DNA of 64,000 nucleotides from Candidatus Kuenenia stuttgartensis (GCA_945865635.1 CAMBEP010000015.1:27450-91449), one strand, 5' to 3'. Counted from the first letter of the stretch, positions 52,418-62,378 are shown. Notes: generated from the letters alone by a model not told the origin. Program-made: numbers and translations.

Positions 52418-54010
52418 TCAGCGCCTTGGCCTCGGCGCAGGCCTGACAGGCCTGACAGGCCTGACAGGTGGTGTCCTGACAGCCCTCACAGGCACCGGTC
52501 GACCGGGCTTGGCGGGCACTGGTGTCGGTGTCGGTGTCAGTGATACGCCTTGGCTTGGTGTGCCAATCTGGTTCCTGTTGACCAGCAAGGCCTCTGCAGC
52601 AGACGACGCCCAGAATCCCGTCGTGCCTTCAAAAACCGCGACAAACGCATGACCAACGGCCTCAGTGTAATTCAGGGTCCACGTTATGGAACTCCCCTGA
52701 AGTTGGCTTGCGGCATAGGCCACACCGTCTCTGTAAAGTTTGATCGAGCCGCTGGTCACATTTCCGGGCGACATGCTTGCAACAATCAAAACCTGGCCGG
52801 ATGCTGGTGAGCCAGGGTTCGTAAAGCTGCCCGACATGGAAACCACGGTCGGCCAGGCAGAATTATTCACGATAATCGCCGTATTGTTACTGATGGCATC
52901 GGCTGTCACAATATCAGGCTTGCCGTCGCGATTGACATCGGCCGCGATGATATCCGTGGGCCCCGGAGCAACACCAATCTTGATCGGCGCGGCAAACGTC
53001 CCATTGCCCTGGCCCAACATCACAGAAACCATCGACTCCTGAAAGTTGGAAACGGCAATGTCAAGCGAACCATCGCCATTGAAATCGGCGGTGGTCAGGG
53101 CAGTCGACATTCCGCCTGAAGGGTAGGAAGTCAGACTTGAGAATCCACCTGAGGCGAGCCCGTAGACCACTGTTACGTCTGCCGAAAGTGCATTGCAGGT
53201 GGCAAGGTCTGCCAGACCGTCCCGGTTGAAATCTCCCACAACCACACTGTAGGGGCTTTTACCGGTCGGATAAGTTGTCGGCGACGACATCTTGCCCCCC
53301 CCGACTCCATACATGATGCTGAGCTGATTACTGTCAAGATTTGTAACGGCTAGATCAAGCTTGCCATCGCGATTAAAATCGCCTGTCGCCACACTGGATG
53401 GGCCGTTGGCCCAAGTCGTAAAACTGCCAGCAGTTGCAAATGTCCCATTGCCATTGCTCAAAAAGATCATCACATCATTGCTGCCGCCATTGGCGACTGC
53501 AAAATCAAGCCTTGTATCGTTGTTGAAGTCGCCCGCTACAAGGCCGTTTGGGTCTGTGCCGGCATTCATGAACTGGGCCGGGGCAAACGAAACATTGCCC
53601 AAATTGATCAGAATGCCAACTTTATTGTCAGACGTGCTTGTGAAGACAATATCAGGCTTGTTATCGCCTGTAAAGTCTTTCATCAGTATCGAATCCGGGT
53701 TCTGCCCCGCTGCGATCAACTTCGGCATCTGGAATTTCCCATCGGTCCCCATGGTGGCGACCCAGATGGAATTATCCAGGAAATTCACAGTGGCCATGTC
53801 GGGCAGGTTGTCGCCATTGATGTCTGCTATGGCTACAGCGACAGGCGATCGCCCACCAAGTACCAGCGATGGAGCCGCAAATGCGGCTGGCACCGTTGTC
53901 AGCAATGCTCTGGATTCCAGGCCGATAAGGCCATCAGGCCGAAAGGGTCGACCTTGATGATGCCGATTTCTTCGATTCAAACCGGAATTTGCTTTGAATA
54001 GACCAAACAT
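52418..54010 (-). CDS. Secreted FG-GAP/VCBS beta-propeller protein
   Basis: A 530-residue protein. Seven repeats of the type GDFNRDGKLDLAVTN (DxNxDxxxD, calcium-binding) suggest a seven-bladed beta-propeller. The N-terminus has a basic Arg-rich run and GLESRALLTT, the planctomycete LE(S/P/D)R-type signature seen at the start of many of their exported proteins. A beta-sandwich, Ig-like region follows the propeller. The last 35 residues are rich in Pro, Arg and Val. The ATG at 54010 is used because GGAAGGAAG precedes it. A frame extending to 54190 has an unconserved front. The ligand is unknown; adhesion or a surface structure is inferred. Confidence 0.82.
   Translation of the reverse strand: MFGLFKANSGLNRRNRHHQGRPFRPDGLIGLESRALLTTVPAAFAAPSLVLGGRSPVAVAIADINGDNLPDMATVNFLDNSIWVATMGTDGKFQMPKLIAAGQNPDSILMKDFTGDNKPDIVFTSTSDNKVGILINLGNVSFAPAQFMNAGTDPNGLVAGDFNNDTRLDFAVANGGSNDVMIFLSNGNGTFATAGSFTTWANGPSSVATGDFNRDGKLDLAVTNLDSNQLSIMYGVGGGKMSSPTTYPTGKSPYSVVVGDFNRDGLADLATCNALSADVTVVYGLASGGFSSLTSYPSGGMSTALTTADFNGDGSLDIAVSNFQESMVSVMLGQGNGTFAAPIKIGVAPGPTDIIAADVNRDGKPDIVTADAISNNTAIIVNNSAWPTVVSMSGSFTNPGSPASGQVLIVASMSPGNVTSGSIKLYRDGVAYAASQLQGSSITWTLNYTEAVGHAFVAVFEGTTGFWASSAAEALLVNRNQIGTPSQGVSLTPTPTPVPAKPGRPVPVRAVRTPPVRPVRPVRPAPRPRR
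52441..52467. repeat. Three tandem copies of a 9-bp unit
   Basis: GCCTGACAG occurs three times in a row, with degenerate copies following. It encodes the Pro-Val-Arg repeats in the tail of the FG-GAP protein, read on the minus strand. It is therefore a coding microrepeat, likely to vary in copy number. Confidence 0.75.
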
Positions 54011-54603
54011 GGCTGGCTTCCTTCCGTGGTGCGAATCAGCTTGAATACCCAATCCTGAAACAGTTTGCGTCGTTCTGACGCCTACCCGGAATGCTTCGTA
54101 CGTTCCTTTGTCAGAGACATTCCTCCAAAACTTTAACAAATCCCCTCCAATTTTCCAGACGACTTTGCCCTTCATGCCTTGGAATTGCACCTGAAATTAC
54201 GCACTAAACCATTTCATGAAAAAAGGATGCATCATTCCAAAAGAACCCGGATCTCGCTCGCCTTGTGTCTCAAATTTTCTCAAAAAAAGCCGTCTCATGA
54301 AATCCGCTTAAACTTCCACTTGACGGATTTCTGGAATTTCAGATATTACTTTCGTTCGTGACCGTGCGTTTTCGTTCGCATTGCGGAATGGTCCGTGGTG
54401 CCATACGATTTTCGCCGTAACCAGTGATTTGGGCTGACAGGACGTCGGCCAAGTGGCTGGGAAGCCATCACGATCGGGGTAAATCATGGAAGATTTAACC
54501 CATTGGTCTCATACCCAAGCCAATGAAAGAGAGTTTGGCCGTGCGACTCACTGAACATTGGTTAGGCCAAGGACGGCCTGTGACCGGATTAAAAAAAACA
54601 GAC
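54011..54603. other. Divergent intergenic region, FG-GAP and LptD-like genes
   Basis: The open frames reach into this stretch from both sides, but the upstream parts do not look coding. A promoter-like TTGACG (54320-54325) and TATTAC (54344-54349) are separated by 18 nt on the plus strand and could serve the LptD-like gene. The short direct repeat TTTCGTTCG occurs twice near 54350-54382. Nothing else was recognised. Confidence 0.4.
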
Positions 54604-57600
54604 ATGACTAAGCCGAACCCGGCGCGCTTCTGGCGAGCCCTGGGCCTTGTGAGCCTTATTGGATTATGGCTTGCCACGGGCGGCGCATCGGCTCAGATTC
54701 TGCAAAGGCTTGATCCACCGGCTGTTGACCTGGCGGCAGATCGCATTCAGGTCTGGTCGTCCGATCCTGACCGCCACTGGGTCATACTCTCAGGCCGAGT
54801 CTCAATTGCTCAGGATGGCGAAGGGCTCCGCGCCGATGAAGCCGTCGTCCTGGTCGAGCCTGGCAAAGATGGCTACCGGCTGATGCAGCGCATTGAAGTC
54901 AAAGCCGCTGGCCATATCCGGCTGACATCAAAACCAACTACAGTTCTGGAACACGCCAATCTGACATTCCGCAGCAAGTTGCCCGTCAGGCTCAAACCCT
55001 ATACACAGGCCGGAATGACGAAATCTGGCCCGACCGAAATCGACCAGAAAAAGCTCATCGCTGCATTTGGGGCCGCGGCCCAGGCTTCCATTGATCAGGC
55101 GATGGAATTGATCAAAGCCAGTTTGCCGGCAGATCCCAAGCGATCAGAACAGGTTCCCGAAGAGACTCCTGATACCAAATTGGTGAAAGAAACCACTTTG
55201 GTTGAATCCGTTGCATCGCCTGTAGATACTCCAGCCAGGGATGATCTGGTAGTCCCGGTTCAGGCTACGGCCAGCCCCGCTGGCGATGATTCGCCTGTGC
55301 TCTCAAATCCGCTTGATAATCCGCCCTCGGGTGCTCTGCCTCCGGCATTCGACCCCCAATCTCCCGAGCGAGTCATTCAACCCAATGCGGCCCCACCGAA
55401 TTTTGGCCAGGCACCCCTTGGGCCCGGCATTGTCGGAGGCTCTGGTGCCCCGAATCTGGTTGTTCCCGGTGGGACCATTCCACCTGCCCTGCCTGAGGAA
55501 CCCGCATCGAGCCTCCCACTGCCAAGCCTGATTCTGGGCGATGCCCCAATCCCACTGGAGGCGGAGGATGCCCCCGCTGAAATTACTCCGGGAACGCAGC
55601 GCGTGGTCGGAATTTTCCCACGTGACAGCAGCCAGAATTTCTCGATCCAAGAGCTCCCAACCGTGGGCCAGACTCGGACTGTCGTCATTCAGGGCGGCGT
55701 GAACATGGTCATGGAGACCGGCCGCCAGTTTGGAACTGTCGACTTATCTGCCGACAGAATTGTACTGTGGATCACCGATGACAACGCCACAAAAGCCACA
55801 ATGATCGACTCCAGCGGCAAATTCAAGCAGTCCAACCAGACGCCTCTGGAAGTCTATCTCGAAGGCAATGTCATTTACCGGATGGATGAACGCAAAGTGG
55901 CGGGCAATGGCGATGAGCGCATGGTCAGGGCAGAAAAAGCCTATTACGACGCCAAAGCCGACCGATTTACAGCCCTCCAGGCAGAGCTCAATATCTTCGC
56001 GCCTGGATTATTGGCCCCCATCCGGACCAAAGCGGACCGAATCAGCCAATGGCGCGAAGCCGAGGTCGGGCCAGACGGAATCATGCAGATTGGCCGCCCC
56101 ATTATTGACAGTGTCAATACAACCACAACAGGAAGCCGGTTCCCAAACCCTGGATATCGCTTTCACAGTAATCTGGTTCGGCTAACACAAGAGGAAATCC
56201 CCTTGCGCAACCCGATCACAGGTTCGCTTGATCCTGTTGCTGCAACCGATTACGAGTGGAAGCTGGACGCTCGTCAAAGCAAATTTTACATTGGCAGACT
56301 GCCAATCATGTACTTCCCACGGGTCGTCATGACCCCTGACGATCTGGAAATGCCACTCAAGCAAATCCAGTTCCGGACCAATAATTACTTCGGCCAACAA
56401 GTGCTTTCGGACTGGTCCATGTTCAAGGTTCTTGGCATGAAGCGGCCCAAGAATATTGACACCTGGAATGTCGACATTGACTATCTCTCCGCTCGAGGGC
56501 CTGCCGTCGGCTCGGAAATCGGCTACTTCGGCAAGGACGCCTTGGGTGGACGCATTCCGGGTTCCTATTTCGGATATGCCGATGCATGGACCATCTGGGA
56601 CAAGGGGACTGATGTCCTTGGTACGGGCCCTGCCGTGATCACCGACGGCCCACCGGGGGCCGGAAATCGTGGTTATCAAAGAAGCAAAGTGCCCGTCTAT
56701 GATTATATGCGCGGCCGATACACCGCCCGACACATGCAAAGCCTACTGGCCGACGATGCCCCACTTGATGAAGACTTCCGAATTCAGGCAGAAGTCGGTT
56801 ATCTTTCGGACCGTTACTTTCTGGAGCAGTATTACAAGCGGCTTTATGACACTGGGCTCGATCAGGAAACGTCAATCTATGCCATACGTCAAAAAGAGAA
56901 TCAGGCCGTATCCCTTATGACCAAAGGCAACCTGCAATCGTTCTATACCGATACGCAGTGGCTGCCCAAGCTCGATTATTATCGAATCGCTGACAGTTGG
57001 CTGGGCGACCGACTCACCCACTACAGCCACTCGGGCGCCGATTATGCCAATGTGCATACCGATGTCATGGTCAATAATCCGACCCTCTTTGCCTTCCAGC
57101 CCTATGATCCGATCAGCCAGACTTCCGGCTCATTCGGCTCCGGAAGGCTCTGGACAAGCCATGAATTGGACATGCCCGTCAACCTCGGCGCCTTGAAACT
57201 CACGCCCTACCTTCAGGGGCAAGCCATCGGCTGGTCAGGCCAATACAACAACCCCCTACCTGCATACGACTTACCAACAGCTCAGGTGCAACAGCTCATC
57301 CGGGGCCAAAACAACCTGACCACAGGCCGTCTCTGGGGCGCTGCCGGGATGCGTGCCAACTTCATGATGTGGAAGCTTTATAACGATGCCGAAAGTGAAG
57401 TCCTCAACGTACACGGCCTGAACCACAAAATGAACTTCGGGGTCGATTATCGCGACGCCTACTCGGCCATGGCCTTGCGGTCCATCGGTGTCCAGGACGA
57501 ACTCGACGATAACACCTATGAATTTGGCCGTCGCTATTTCGCCTTCACCAATTATGGTGGAGGAGTTCTACCGCCCCAATACAACCCCTTGCTGCTGGCA

Positions 57601-58308
57601 ACCCGCCGCAACCTCTCGCCAATCACCGGTACGACGGATGTACTTCAGTCCATGCAGACCGTGAAACTCGACTGGAACCATCGACTCCAGACCAAACGTG
57701 GGCCCGAAGGCTCAAGACGAATCATTGACTGGATGCTGTTTGATGTCAGCACCACGTATTTCCCTCAGGCCGGTCGCGATAACTTCGGCAAGCAGTTTGG
57801 CTTGAACACCTATAACTGGGAGTGGTATGTCGGTGATCGAACCACGGTCTTCTCAAATGGTTGGTTCGAATTCTGGGATATCGGCGGCGACCCACTCAAT
57901 AAAACCAACGTTCAGCATACCAACGACCCATTCGGCATGAAGGTCATCACCTCGGGCTTCAGCTTCAATCGTCCGCCCAAAGGCAATGCAACCATCAGCT
58001 ACACGATCCTCCAGACCGGAGAGGTCAATACCTCGGCCCTGAACGTCTCTTACAGCTATTGGGTCAGCCCAAAGTGGTATTCTACCTTCTCGACCAGCTA
58101 TGACTTCGGCAATGCCATCTCGCTCGGGTCCAATGTCGCCGTCACCCGTGTCGGGGCTGACTATCTCACCAGTATCGGCCTGAATGTCGATCCCCAACGG
58201 CAGAGCACCATGGTTTCAGTGGCCATTACGCCCAGACTCAGCCCAAATCTGAGGCTCGGCCAATCCTCCGGACCACAATTCGATAGCCGTTTTGCACCAA
58301 CTCAATAA
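54604..58308 (+). CDS. LptD-like outer-membrane assembly protein
   Basis: A 1234-residue exported protein with a signal peptide (FWRALGLVSLIGLWLATGGA). Two OstA/LptA-type domains are visible. The first runs from about residue 35 to 130 (LAADRIQVWSSDPDRHWVIL, GEGLRADEAVVLVEPG). The second is at about 390-490 (TVDLSADRIVLWITDDN, YLEGNVIYRM, MVRAEKAYYDAKADRF). A Pro-rich linker separates them. The rest reads as a long beta-barrel with alternating aromatic residues, as in LptD. LptD places lipopolysaccharide in the outer membrane. A later M of the open frame fits the signal peptide, so 54604 is chosen. LPS itself is not proved for this organism. Confidence 0.85.
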   Translation: MTKPNPARFWRALGLVSLIGLWLATGGASAQILQRLDPPAVDLAADRIQVWSSDPDRHWVILSGRVSIAQDGEGLRADEAVVLVEPGKDGYRLMQRIEVKAAGHIRLTSKPTTVLEHANLTFRSKLPVRLKPYTQAGMTKSGPTEIDQKKLIAAFGAAAQASIDQAMELIKASLPADPKRSEQVPEETPDTKLVKETTLVESVASPVDTPARDDLVVPVQATASPAGDDSPVLSNPLDNPPSGALPPAFDPQSPERVIQPNAAPPNFGQAPLGPGIVGGSGAPNLVVPGGTIPPALPEEPASSLPLPSLILGDAPIPLEAEDAPAEITPGTQRVVGIFPRDSSQNFSIQELPTVGQTRTVVIQGGVNMVMETGRQFGTVDLSADRIVLWITDDNATKATMIDSSGKFKQSNQTPLEVYLEGNVIYRMDERKVAGNGDERMVRAEKAYYDAKADRFTALQAELNIFAPGLLAPIRTKADRISQWREAEVGPDGIMQIGRPIIDSVNTTTTGSRFPNPGYRFHSNLVRLTQEEIPLRNPITGSLDPVAATDYEWKLDARQSKFYIGRLPIMYFPRVVMTPDDLEMPLKQIQFRTNNYFGQQVLSDWSMFKVLGMKRPKNIDTWNVDIDYLSARGPAVGSEIGYFGKDALGGRIPGSYFGYADAWTIWDKGTDVLGTGPAVITDGPPGAGNRGYQRSKVPVYDYMRGRYTARHMQSLLADDAPLDEDFRIQAEVGYLSDRYFLEQYYKRLYDTGLDQETSIYAIRQKENQAVSLMTKGNLQSFYTDTQWLPKLDYYRIADSWLGDRLTHYSHSGADYANVHTDVMVNNPTLFAFQPYDPISQTSGSFGSGRLWTSHELDMPVNLGALKLTPYLQGQAIGWSGQYNNPLPAYDLPTAQVQQLIRGQNNLTTGRLWGAAGMRANFMMWKLYNDAESEVLNVHGLNHKMNFGVDYRDAYSAMALRSIGVQDELDDNTYEFGRRYFAFTNYGGGVLPPQYNPLLLATRRNLSPITGTTDVLQSMQTVKLDWNHRLQTKRGPEGSRRIIDWMLFDVSTTYFPQAGRDNFGKQFGLNTYNWEWYVGDRTTVFSNGWFEFWDIGGDPLNKTNVQHTNDPFGMKVITSGFSFNRPPKGNATISYTILQTGEVNTSALNVSYSYWVSPKWYSTFSTSYDFGNAISLGSNVAVTRVGADYLTSIGLNVDPQRQSTMVSVAITPRLSPNLRLGQSSGPQFDSRFAPTQ

Positions 58309-58340
58309 GCCAGGATCTCTTGATCTGCGAGGTTTTGACG

Positions 58341-58967
58341 ATGGAACAGCACTCTGATCGATCTTCAACCGACTCGCGGGAGAATCCATCTCCGCCAATC
58401 CAGAACTCACCCGAGAGACCTTCCAAACGATATACACTGACCGCATATTCCGACGCCTATCGACTCGACCGGGAAGATCTCAATCAGCCCACAGCAGAGC
58501 AATGGGCTCAAAAGCTGGCCACCCAACAAGACTACCCGGCTCCAAAACAAGAACTGCTTGATGAACTCTCGTTGCCTATGCTCGAACCCTTGTCAAAGGC
58601 CGACCGCCGGGGTGGGACCATCGGCAAAAGCTGGGCGGGCCTGAATGGCTTGAAACTGGCAATTCGCGGCGATTCCAGCTTCTTTGCACACGCCTATCGG
58701 TTTACCATCGTTTTAATGTTCGGTGTCATGCTCCAGCTCGCCCCCATCGCCTGGCTTTTACTCGCTCTCTGCGCAGCACTGGTTCTAATGGCAGAGCTTT
58801 ACAATTCCGCCATCGATACAATCGTCCGCAGCCCCGGACACGACCCCGAACATGCCCAGGCAGCTTGCGATATCGGTTCCGCTTGCGTGCTCGTCAGCGT
58901 GACCATCAGTGCGGCTGTCACCATTGCTCTTTTTTCACTCCGACTCAAAGAAATCTTCACCGAATAA
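58341..58967 (+). CDS. dgkA: Diacylglycerol kinase DgkA with N-terminal extension
   Basis: Residues from about 95 on form the trimeric, three-helix prokaryotic diacylglycerol kinase: FFAHAYRFTIVLMFG, then AELYNSAIDTIVRSPGHDPEHAQAACDIGSACVLVS with the catalytic Glu and metal-binding segment. It phosphorylates diacylglycerol, or undecaprenol in Gram-positives, at the inner membrane. The family is normally about 120 aa. Here about 90 extra residues, hydrophilic and Pro/Ser/Gln-rich, precede it. The ATG at 58341 has GAGG nine bases upstream. The gene follows the LptD-like gene by 32 nt. Confidence 0.88.
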   Translation: MEQHSDRSSTDSRENPSPPIQNSPERPSKRYTLTAYSDAYRLDREDLNQPTAEQWAQKLATQQDYPAPKQELLDELSLPMLEPLSKADRRGGTIGKSWAGLNGLKLAIRGDSSFFAHAYRFTIVLMFGVMLQLAPIAWLLLALCAALVLMAELYNSAIDTIVRSPGHDPEHAQAACDIGSACVLVSVTISAAVTIALFSLRLKEIFTE

Positions 58968-58971
58968 GCGA

Positions 58972-60591
58972 TCACTTTTGACCCGAACCCTTGCCAATCG
59001 CTCGCTTCAGAAGGTTTTCGGTAATTTTCTGAACCCGGTCATCCGGCCCATGCGGCCTCGTCCAGTGCGTCCATGGCAAGGTGTGCCCCGGTGGGTTCGA
59101 CAATCCCTGCGCCCAGAAAATCGTTGACGCATTAAAAATAAAATTGCCCTTCGGCCCGTTATAAATCGTTGCCGACCATTTCTGTGGTTTGACACCACCT
59201 ACAAATGCCGTTCCGGCACCAAGAATCTCCAGCCCCGGCAAATCCCTGGGCGGATCACCATGATATTCCCAGCCAATCAGACCCGCAATGCGCTCGCCCT
59301 GCTTCATGCCCGTGCCTTCAAAAATCCAGTGCTCAGGCTTGACGCAAACCCAATCGCCTCCGCCATTGACCGGCTCAATATTCCGAGCCCCCATCAAATA
59401 GCCTTCATCAGGCCCACGATGCGGAAACGGCCCGTTGTCCTTCTCCCGGTCCACCGCATACTTGTAATCCCCGCCATAAGGCCCTCCCCGAAACATGGTA
59501 CGCATCGGCTGCCCTGTCGCCGAAGGTGTCAAAGGCGTGACCCAGCAAACCGAATTGCCTGAAAGAAAGAGCAGGTTCACGCCCTCATCACGCATTTTCA
59601 CAACACTCTGATATTGCCTGATATCCCAATACTCATCGTGCCCTACAGAAATAAAAGCCTTGGCCTTAAGGCCTCTCGCAGGATCAACCATATCGCTGTT
59701 TGAGACATAAGCCACATTATAACCATGCTCTTCCAGCCAGTAAGCGAGCGGAAACTCCAAGGGCAAAAACTCTCCGGAACCAAGCGTCAAAGGGTCATTG
59801 ACCACCCCCTCAAATTGTGCCTCCCGACCATACGGCCGATTGAAGCTCACATCTGCCCAAGGCCCCTGATTCCCCTTCGGATGCGTATATACGCTAAAGT
59901 TGTCGGGCCAGCGATTGTAAGCCTGCCAGGTATTGTCGGAACACTGAAACAAAACATCCACAGGCCGATCGTCCCTAACGATAAAAACCACATAACTCTG
60001 AAACCCATTGGTGTTTTCATCCGGTGGAATCATCGATAATCGGGCCAGGTAAACTCCACTCAACCAATCTTCCGGGATTTTGATCGCAGTCGATGCCTTC
60101 CAGCCACATTCGTGAATGTTCTTCAGCCCCGGCTTCGGTGTCGGCTGTGGCTTGCCCTCAAAGGGACCGCTCTTCTGCATGAGCCGGGCTCCTCGCCCTC
60201 CATAATAACCCATGCGAAATATCTCCATCTCAAACTGGGCTGCCGGCTGGGTTGAAATCATGAACGTCAAGGTGTCACCCGCCTTCACGCTTTGCTTGTC
60301 GCAGTAGCCCTCAATCCAAGGGGAGCGAAATCCGTGCAAATCATTGAGCCGCACCCGAGTCAGTTGCCAATCCCTTGCGCCCGCCTTCAAATTCTCTATG
60401 ATAATTGGGTTTTGCGACAAAACCTGAGCCGCCCCCTGCGCCCATGATCTCGGGCAACCCACAACCAAAAGACTCAGAAATGTCCAGGCCATAAGGGCCA
60501 AGTGTGGCTTGATTCTCAACTTGTGCCGATCCTTCCATTGAAATTTCCGGTAACCGGTATTGGTCCACTCAAACAGAGCCGTCAAACCCAC
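58972..60591 (-). CDS. Dimethylformamidase beta-subunit-like protein, exported
   Basis: A 539-residue protein whose core matches the C-terminal domain of N,N-dimethylformamidase large subunits. Seen: YNRWPDNFSVYTHPKG, VGHDEYWD, MGYYGGRGARLM and the GEYH-type region. An N-terminal beta-sandwich precedes it. A hydrophobic segment (LALMAWTFLSLLVVG) suggests export. The long start is GTG at 60591; an ATG at 60492 would begin at the hydrophobic segment and may be the true one. No alpha subunit is adjacent. Amidase activity is unproven, and the actual substrate may be another amide or a polysaccharide. Confidence 0.75.
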   Translation of the reverse strand: MGLTALFEWTNTGYRKFQWKDRHKLRIKPHLALMAWTFLSLLVVGCPRSWAQGAAQVLSQNPIIIENLKAGARDWQLTRVRLNDLHGFRSPWIEGYCDKQSVKAGDTLTFMISTQPAAQFEMEIFRMGYYGGRGARLMQKSGPFEGKPQPTPKPGLKNIHECGWKASTAIKIPEDWLSGVYLARLSMIPPDENTNGFQSYVVFIVRDDRPVDVLFQCSDNTWQAYNRWPDNFSVYTHPKGNQGPWADVSFNRPYGREAQFEGVVNDPLTLGSGEFLPLEFPLAYWLEEHGYNVAYVSNSDMVDPARGLKAKAFISVGHDEYWDIRQYQSVVKMRDEGVNLLFLSGNSVCWVTPLTPSATGQPMRTMFRGGPYGGDYKYAVDREKDNGPFPHRGPDEGYLMGARNIEPVNGGGDWVCVKPEHWIFEGTGMKQGERIAGLIGWEYHGDPPRDLPGLEILGAGTAFVGGVKPQKWSATIYNGPKGNFIFNASTIFWAQGLSNPPGHTLPWTHWTRPHGPDDRVQKITENLLKRAIGKGSGQK

Positions 60592-60986
60592 CTCTACACT
60601 GCCTGCCTTGCTTTAGTAGACCCCATCCAAGCTCTTGGATCAAGCCCCTGGCCTGCTTTCTCAAAAACGGCTTCTACTCAAATCCCCAAGTCGCCTGAAT
60701 CGCTAACACATGACACTGGACCTTTGCTTCGCCCTTTAACACAATGGCTCAAACCAACCAATCCAGACCCATTACACTCAAACTTTTCAAAATTTCCTAA
60801 AAACCATTGCTTCTCAAACTAAAATTACCAATAATAGATCCAGATATCAGATTTAACGTCGGACCTCAACCGGGCTCATGGGATTCTGACACCTTGCATG
60901 GATCGCCTCCCGCGATCATGATAACTAACATCCAATCCATCCATCCCTAATACACACAGACTTTCACCCTCCGGAATCCGACCAAC
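60592..60986. other. Intergenic region before the second DUF1080 gene
   Basis: G-poor and A/C-rich on the plus strand, with stops in all frames. A CATC-rich run (CATCCAATCCATCCATCCC) lies near 60930. No gene, promoter or RNA was recognised. Confidence 0.4.
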
Positions 60987-62078
60987 ATGCTCCACGAATC
61001 CCTCAGAAAGCTCATCTACGCCAGCCTGGCATTCACCGCTTTGGCGTTCACCATCCCGGCCGCCGAATGGGCATCCATCACTCGCCATTCCGGATGGCGA
61101 CAACACTCCATGAGCCGACCAAAACCACCCGTCGTCACTCCACCAAAAATCATCGGCCAACCACCTGCCGATGCTCTGATCCTCTTCGACGGACACTCAC
61201 TCGACCAATTTGAAACCCAAAAGAACGGCAAACCCGTCGCCTGGACCCTCCGCGATGGCTATTTCGAAGTCAATCCCGGCTCCGGCGCCATCTTCACAAA
61301 ACAATCGTTCGGCGACGCTCAGTTTCACCTCGAATGGGCCTCACCAAATCCACCGATCGGCGTCGGTCAGGATCGCGGCAATACCGGAGTCTTCCTCATG
61401 GACAACTTCGAAATCCAAATCCTCGACAGCTACAAAGCCGACACCTATGCCGATGGTCAGGCAGGCTCCATCTATGGCCAATACCCACCACTGGCCAACG
61501 CCAGCCTCCCACCCGGTCAATGGCAGACCTACGACATCGTCTTCCGACGTCCTCGCTTCGACCATTCTGGCCAACTCACCGAACCTGCCAGAATCACCGT
61601 CATTCATAATGGAATTGTTGTTCAAAACAATGAAATCGCTTACGGTCCCACCTCGTGGCTGAAATTCGACCCCTACTCCACCTTGCCCGAAAAAGGACCG
61701 ATCCAGTTTCAGGACCACGGCCACAAAGTCCGATTCCGAAACATCTGGATCCGCGAGCTCCCCGATCGCCCAACACCCGATGCCCAAGAACTCAAACCCA
61801 TCGAAACCATCAAAGTCGACCCATCCGAAATCGCAAAACTGGCCGGCGAATACCGAATCAGCACCAAACCAGGCGCCAAACCCCTCAATATCAAGGCCGC
61901 CGTCGATCACCTCTTGATCAAATACCCCAATCGACTCAGCATCCTGAAACTCGTGCCCGTCGCCAAAAACACCTACCAATTCACAGAAACCGATGCCCGA
62001 TTCGTCTTCTCGGAAGATGGCAAATCCATCAAATTCCACATCGGTGGTGAATCGCGAGACATCCAGAAAATCGACTGA
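60987..62078 (+). CDS. DUF1080 protein
   Basis: A 363-residue exported protein. A short hydrophobic N-terminus (KLIYASLAFTALAFTIPAA) is followed by a basic Ser/His/Pro stretch. The DUF1080 domain starts near residue 65: ALILFDGHSLDQFE, WTLRDGYFEVNPGSG, FGDAQFHLEWASP, and GNTGVFLMDNFEIQILDSY. A C-terminal beta-sandwich (about 280-363) follows. It is distantly related to the protein at 49193. The plus strand here is extremely rich in C and poor in G. No other genes of a pathway are adjacent. Confidence 0.87.
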   Translation: MLHESLRKLIYASLAFTALAFTIPAAEWASITRHSGWRQHSMSRPKPPVVTPPKIIGQPPADALILFDGHSLDQFETQKNGKPVAWTLRDGYFEVNPGSGAIFTKQSFGDAQFHLEWASPNPPIGVGQDRGNTGVFLMDNFEIQILDSYKADTYADGQAGSIYGQYPPLANASLPPGQWQTYDIVFRRPRFDHSGQLTEPARITVIHNGIVVQNNEIAYGPTSWLKFDPYSTLPEKGPIQFQDHGHKVRFRNIWIRELPDRPTPDAQELKPIETIKVDPSEIAKLAGEYRISTKPGAKPLNIKAAVDHLLIKYPNRLSILKLVPVAKNTYQFTETDARFVFSEDGKSIKFHIGGESRDIQKID

Positions 62079-62100
62079 CAACCAAGCCCACCGCCAAGTG

Positions 62101-62131
62101 AGATCACGCGTCTTGTCAACCCGCGTGATCT
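62101..62131 (+). terminator. Strong hairpin after DUF1080 gene
   Basis: AGATCACGCG and CGCGTGATCT form a perfect ten-base stem with an 11-nt loop, 22 nt past the stop. A pure C/T tract follows instead of a T-run. It probably ends the transcript or stabilises its end. Confidence 0.5.
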
Positions 62132-62350
62132 CTCCCCCCTCCCCTCCCTCCCCCAACCACTCCGGTCGCACAACCAGCGACGCCTGAAACCCCTTTTTTC
62201 TTTCGCATTCAAAAATTCTCTCCATCTGCAACAACTCGCCTCGCCCCCTGCCCACCAGCCGACTATAAAACGCAAAGCACAATCACATCATGCATGCATG
62301 GGTGGATGCGTGCCTGAGTGGATGCACCCGCCATACGGATTGGTTCCGGG

Positions 62351-62378
62351 GCGCCAGGCGGCTGGTGCGGCCTTTTTT
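62351..62378 (+). terminator. Terminator-like hairpin before hsdM
   Basis: GCGCCAG pairs with CTGGTGC (one G-U pair) over a 4-nt loop, then GGCC and six T. No plus-strand gene ends near it, so it may be a leftover of a lost gene or insulate the hsdM region. Confidence 0.45.

Noticed and set aside
52441..52467. CRISPR-like or insertion repeat
   Set aside because: The unit is 9 bp and uninterrupted, and lies within a coding tail; no spacers.
61341..62282. 313-codon minus-strand open frame
   Set aside because: Opposite the DUF1080 gene. It is open because the plus strand is so C-rich; the product is low-complexity and glycine/phenylalanine-rich.
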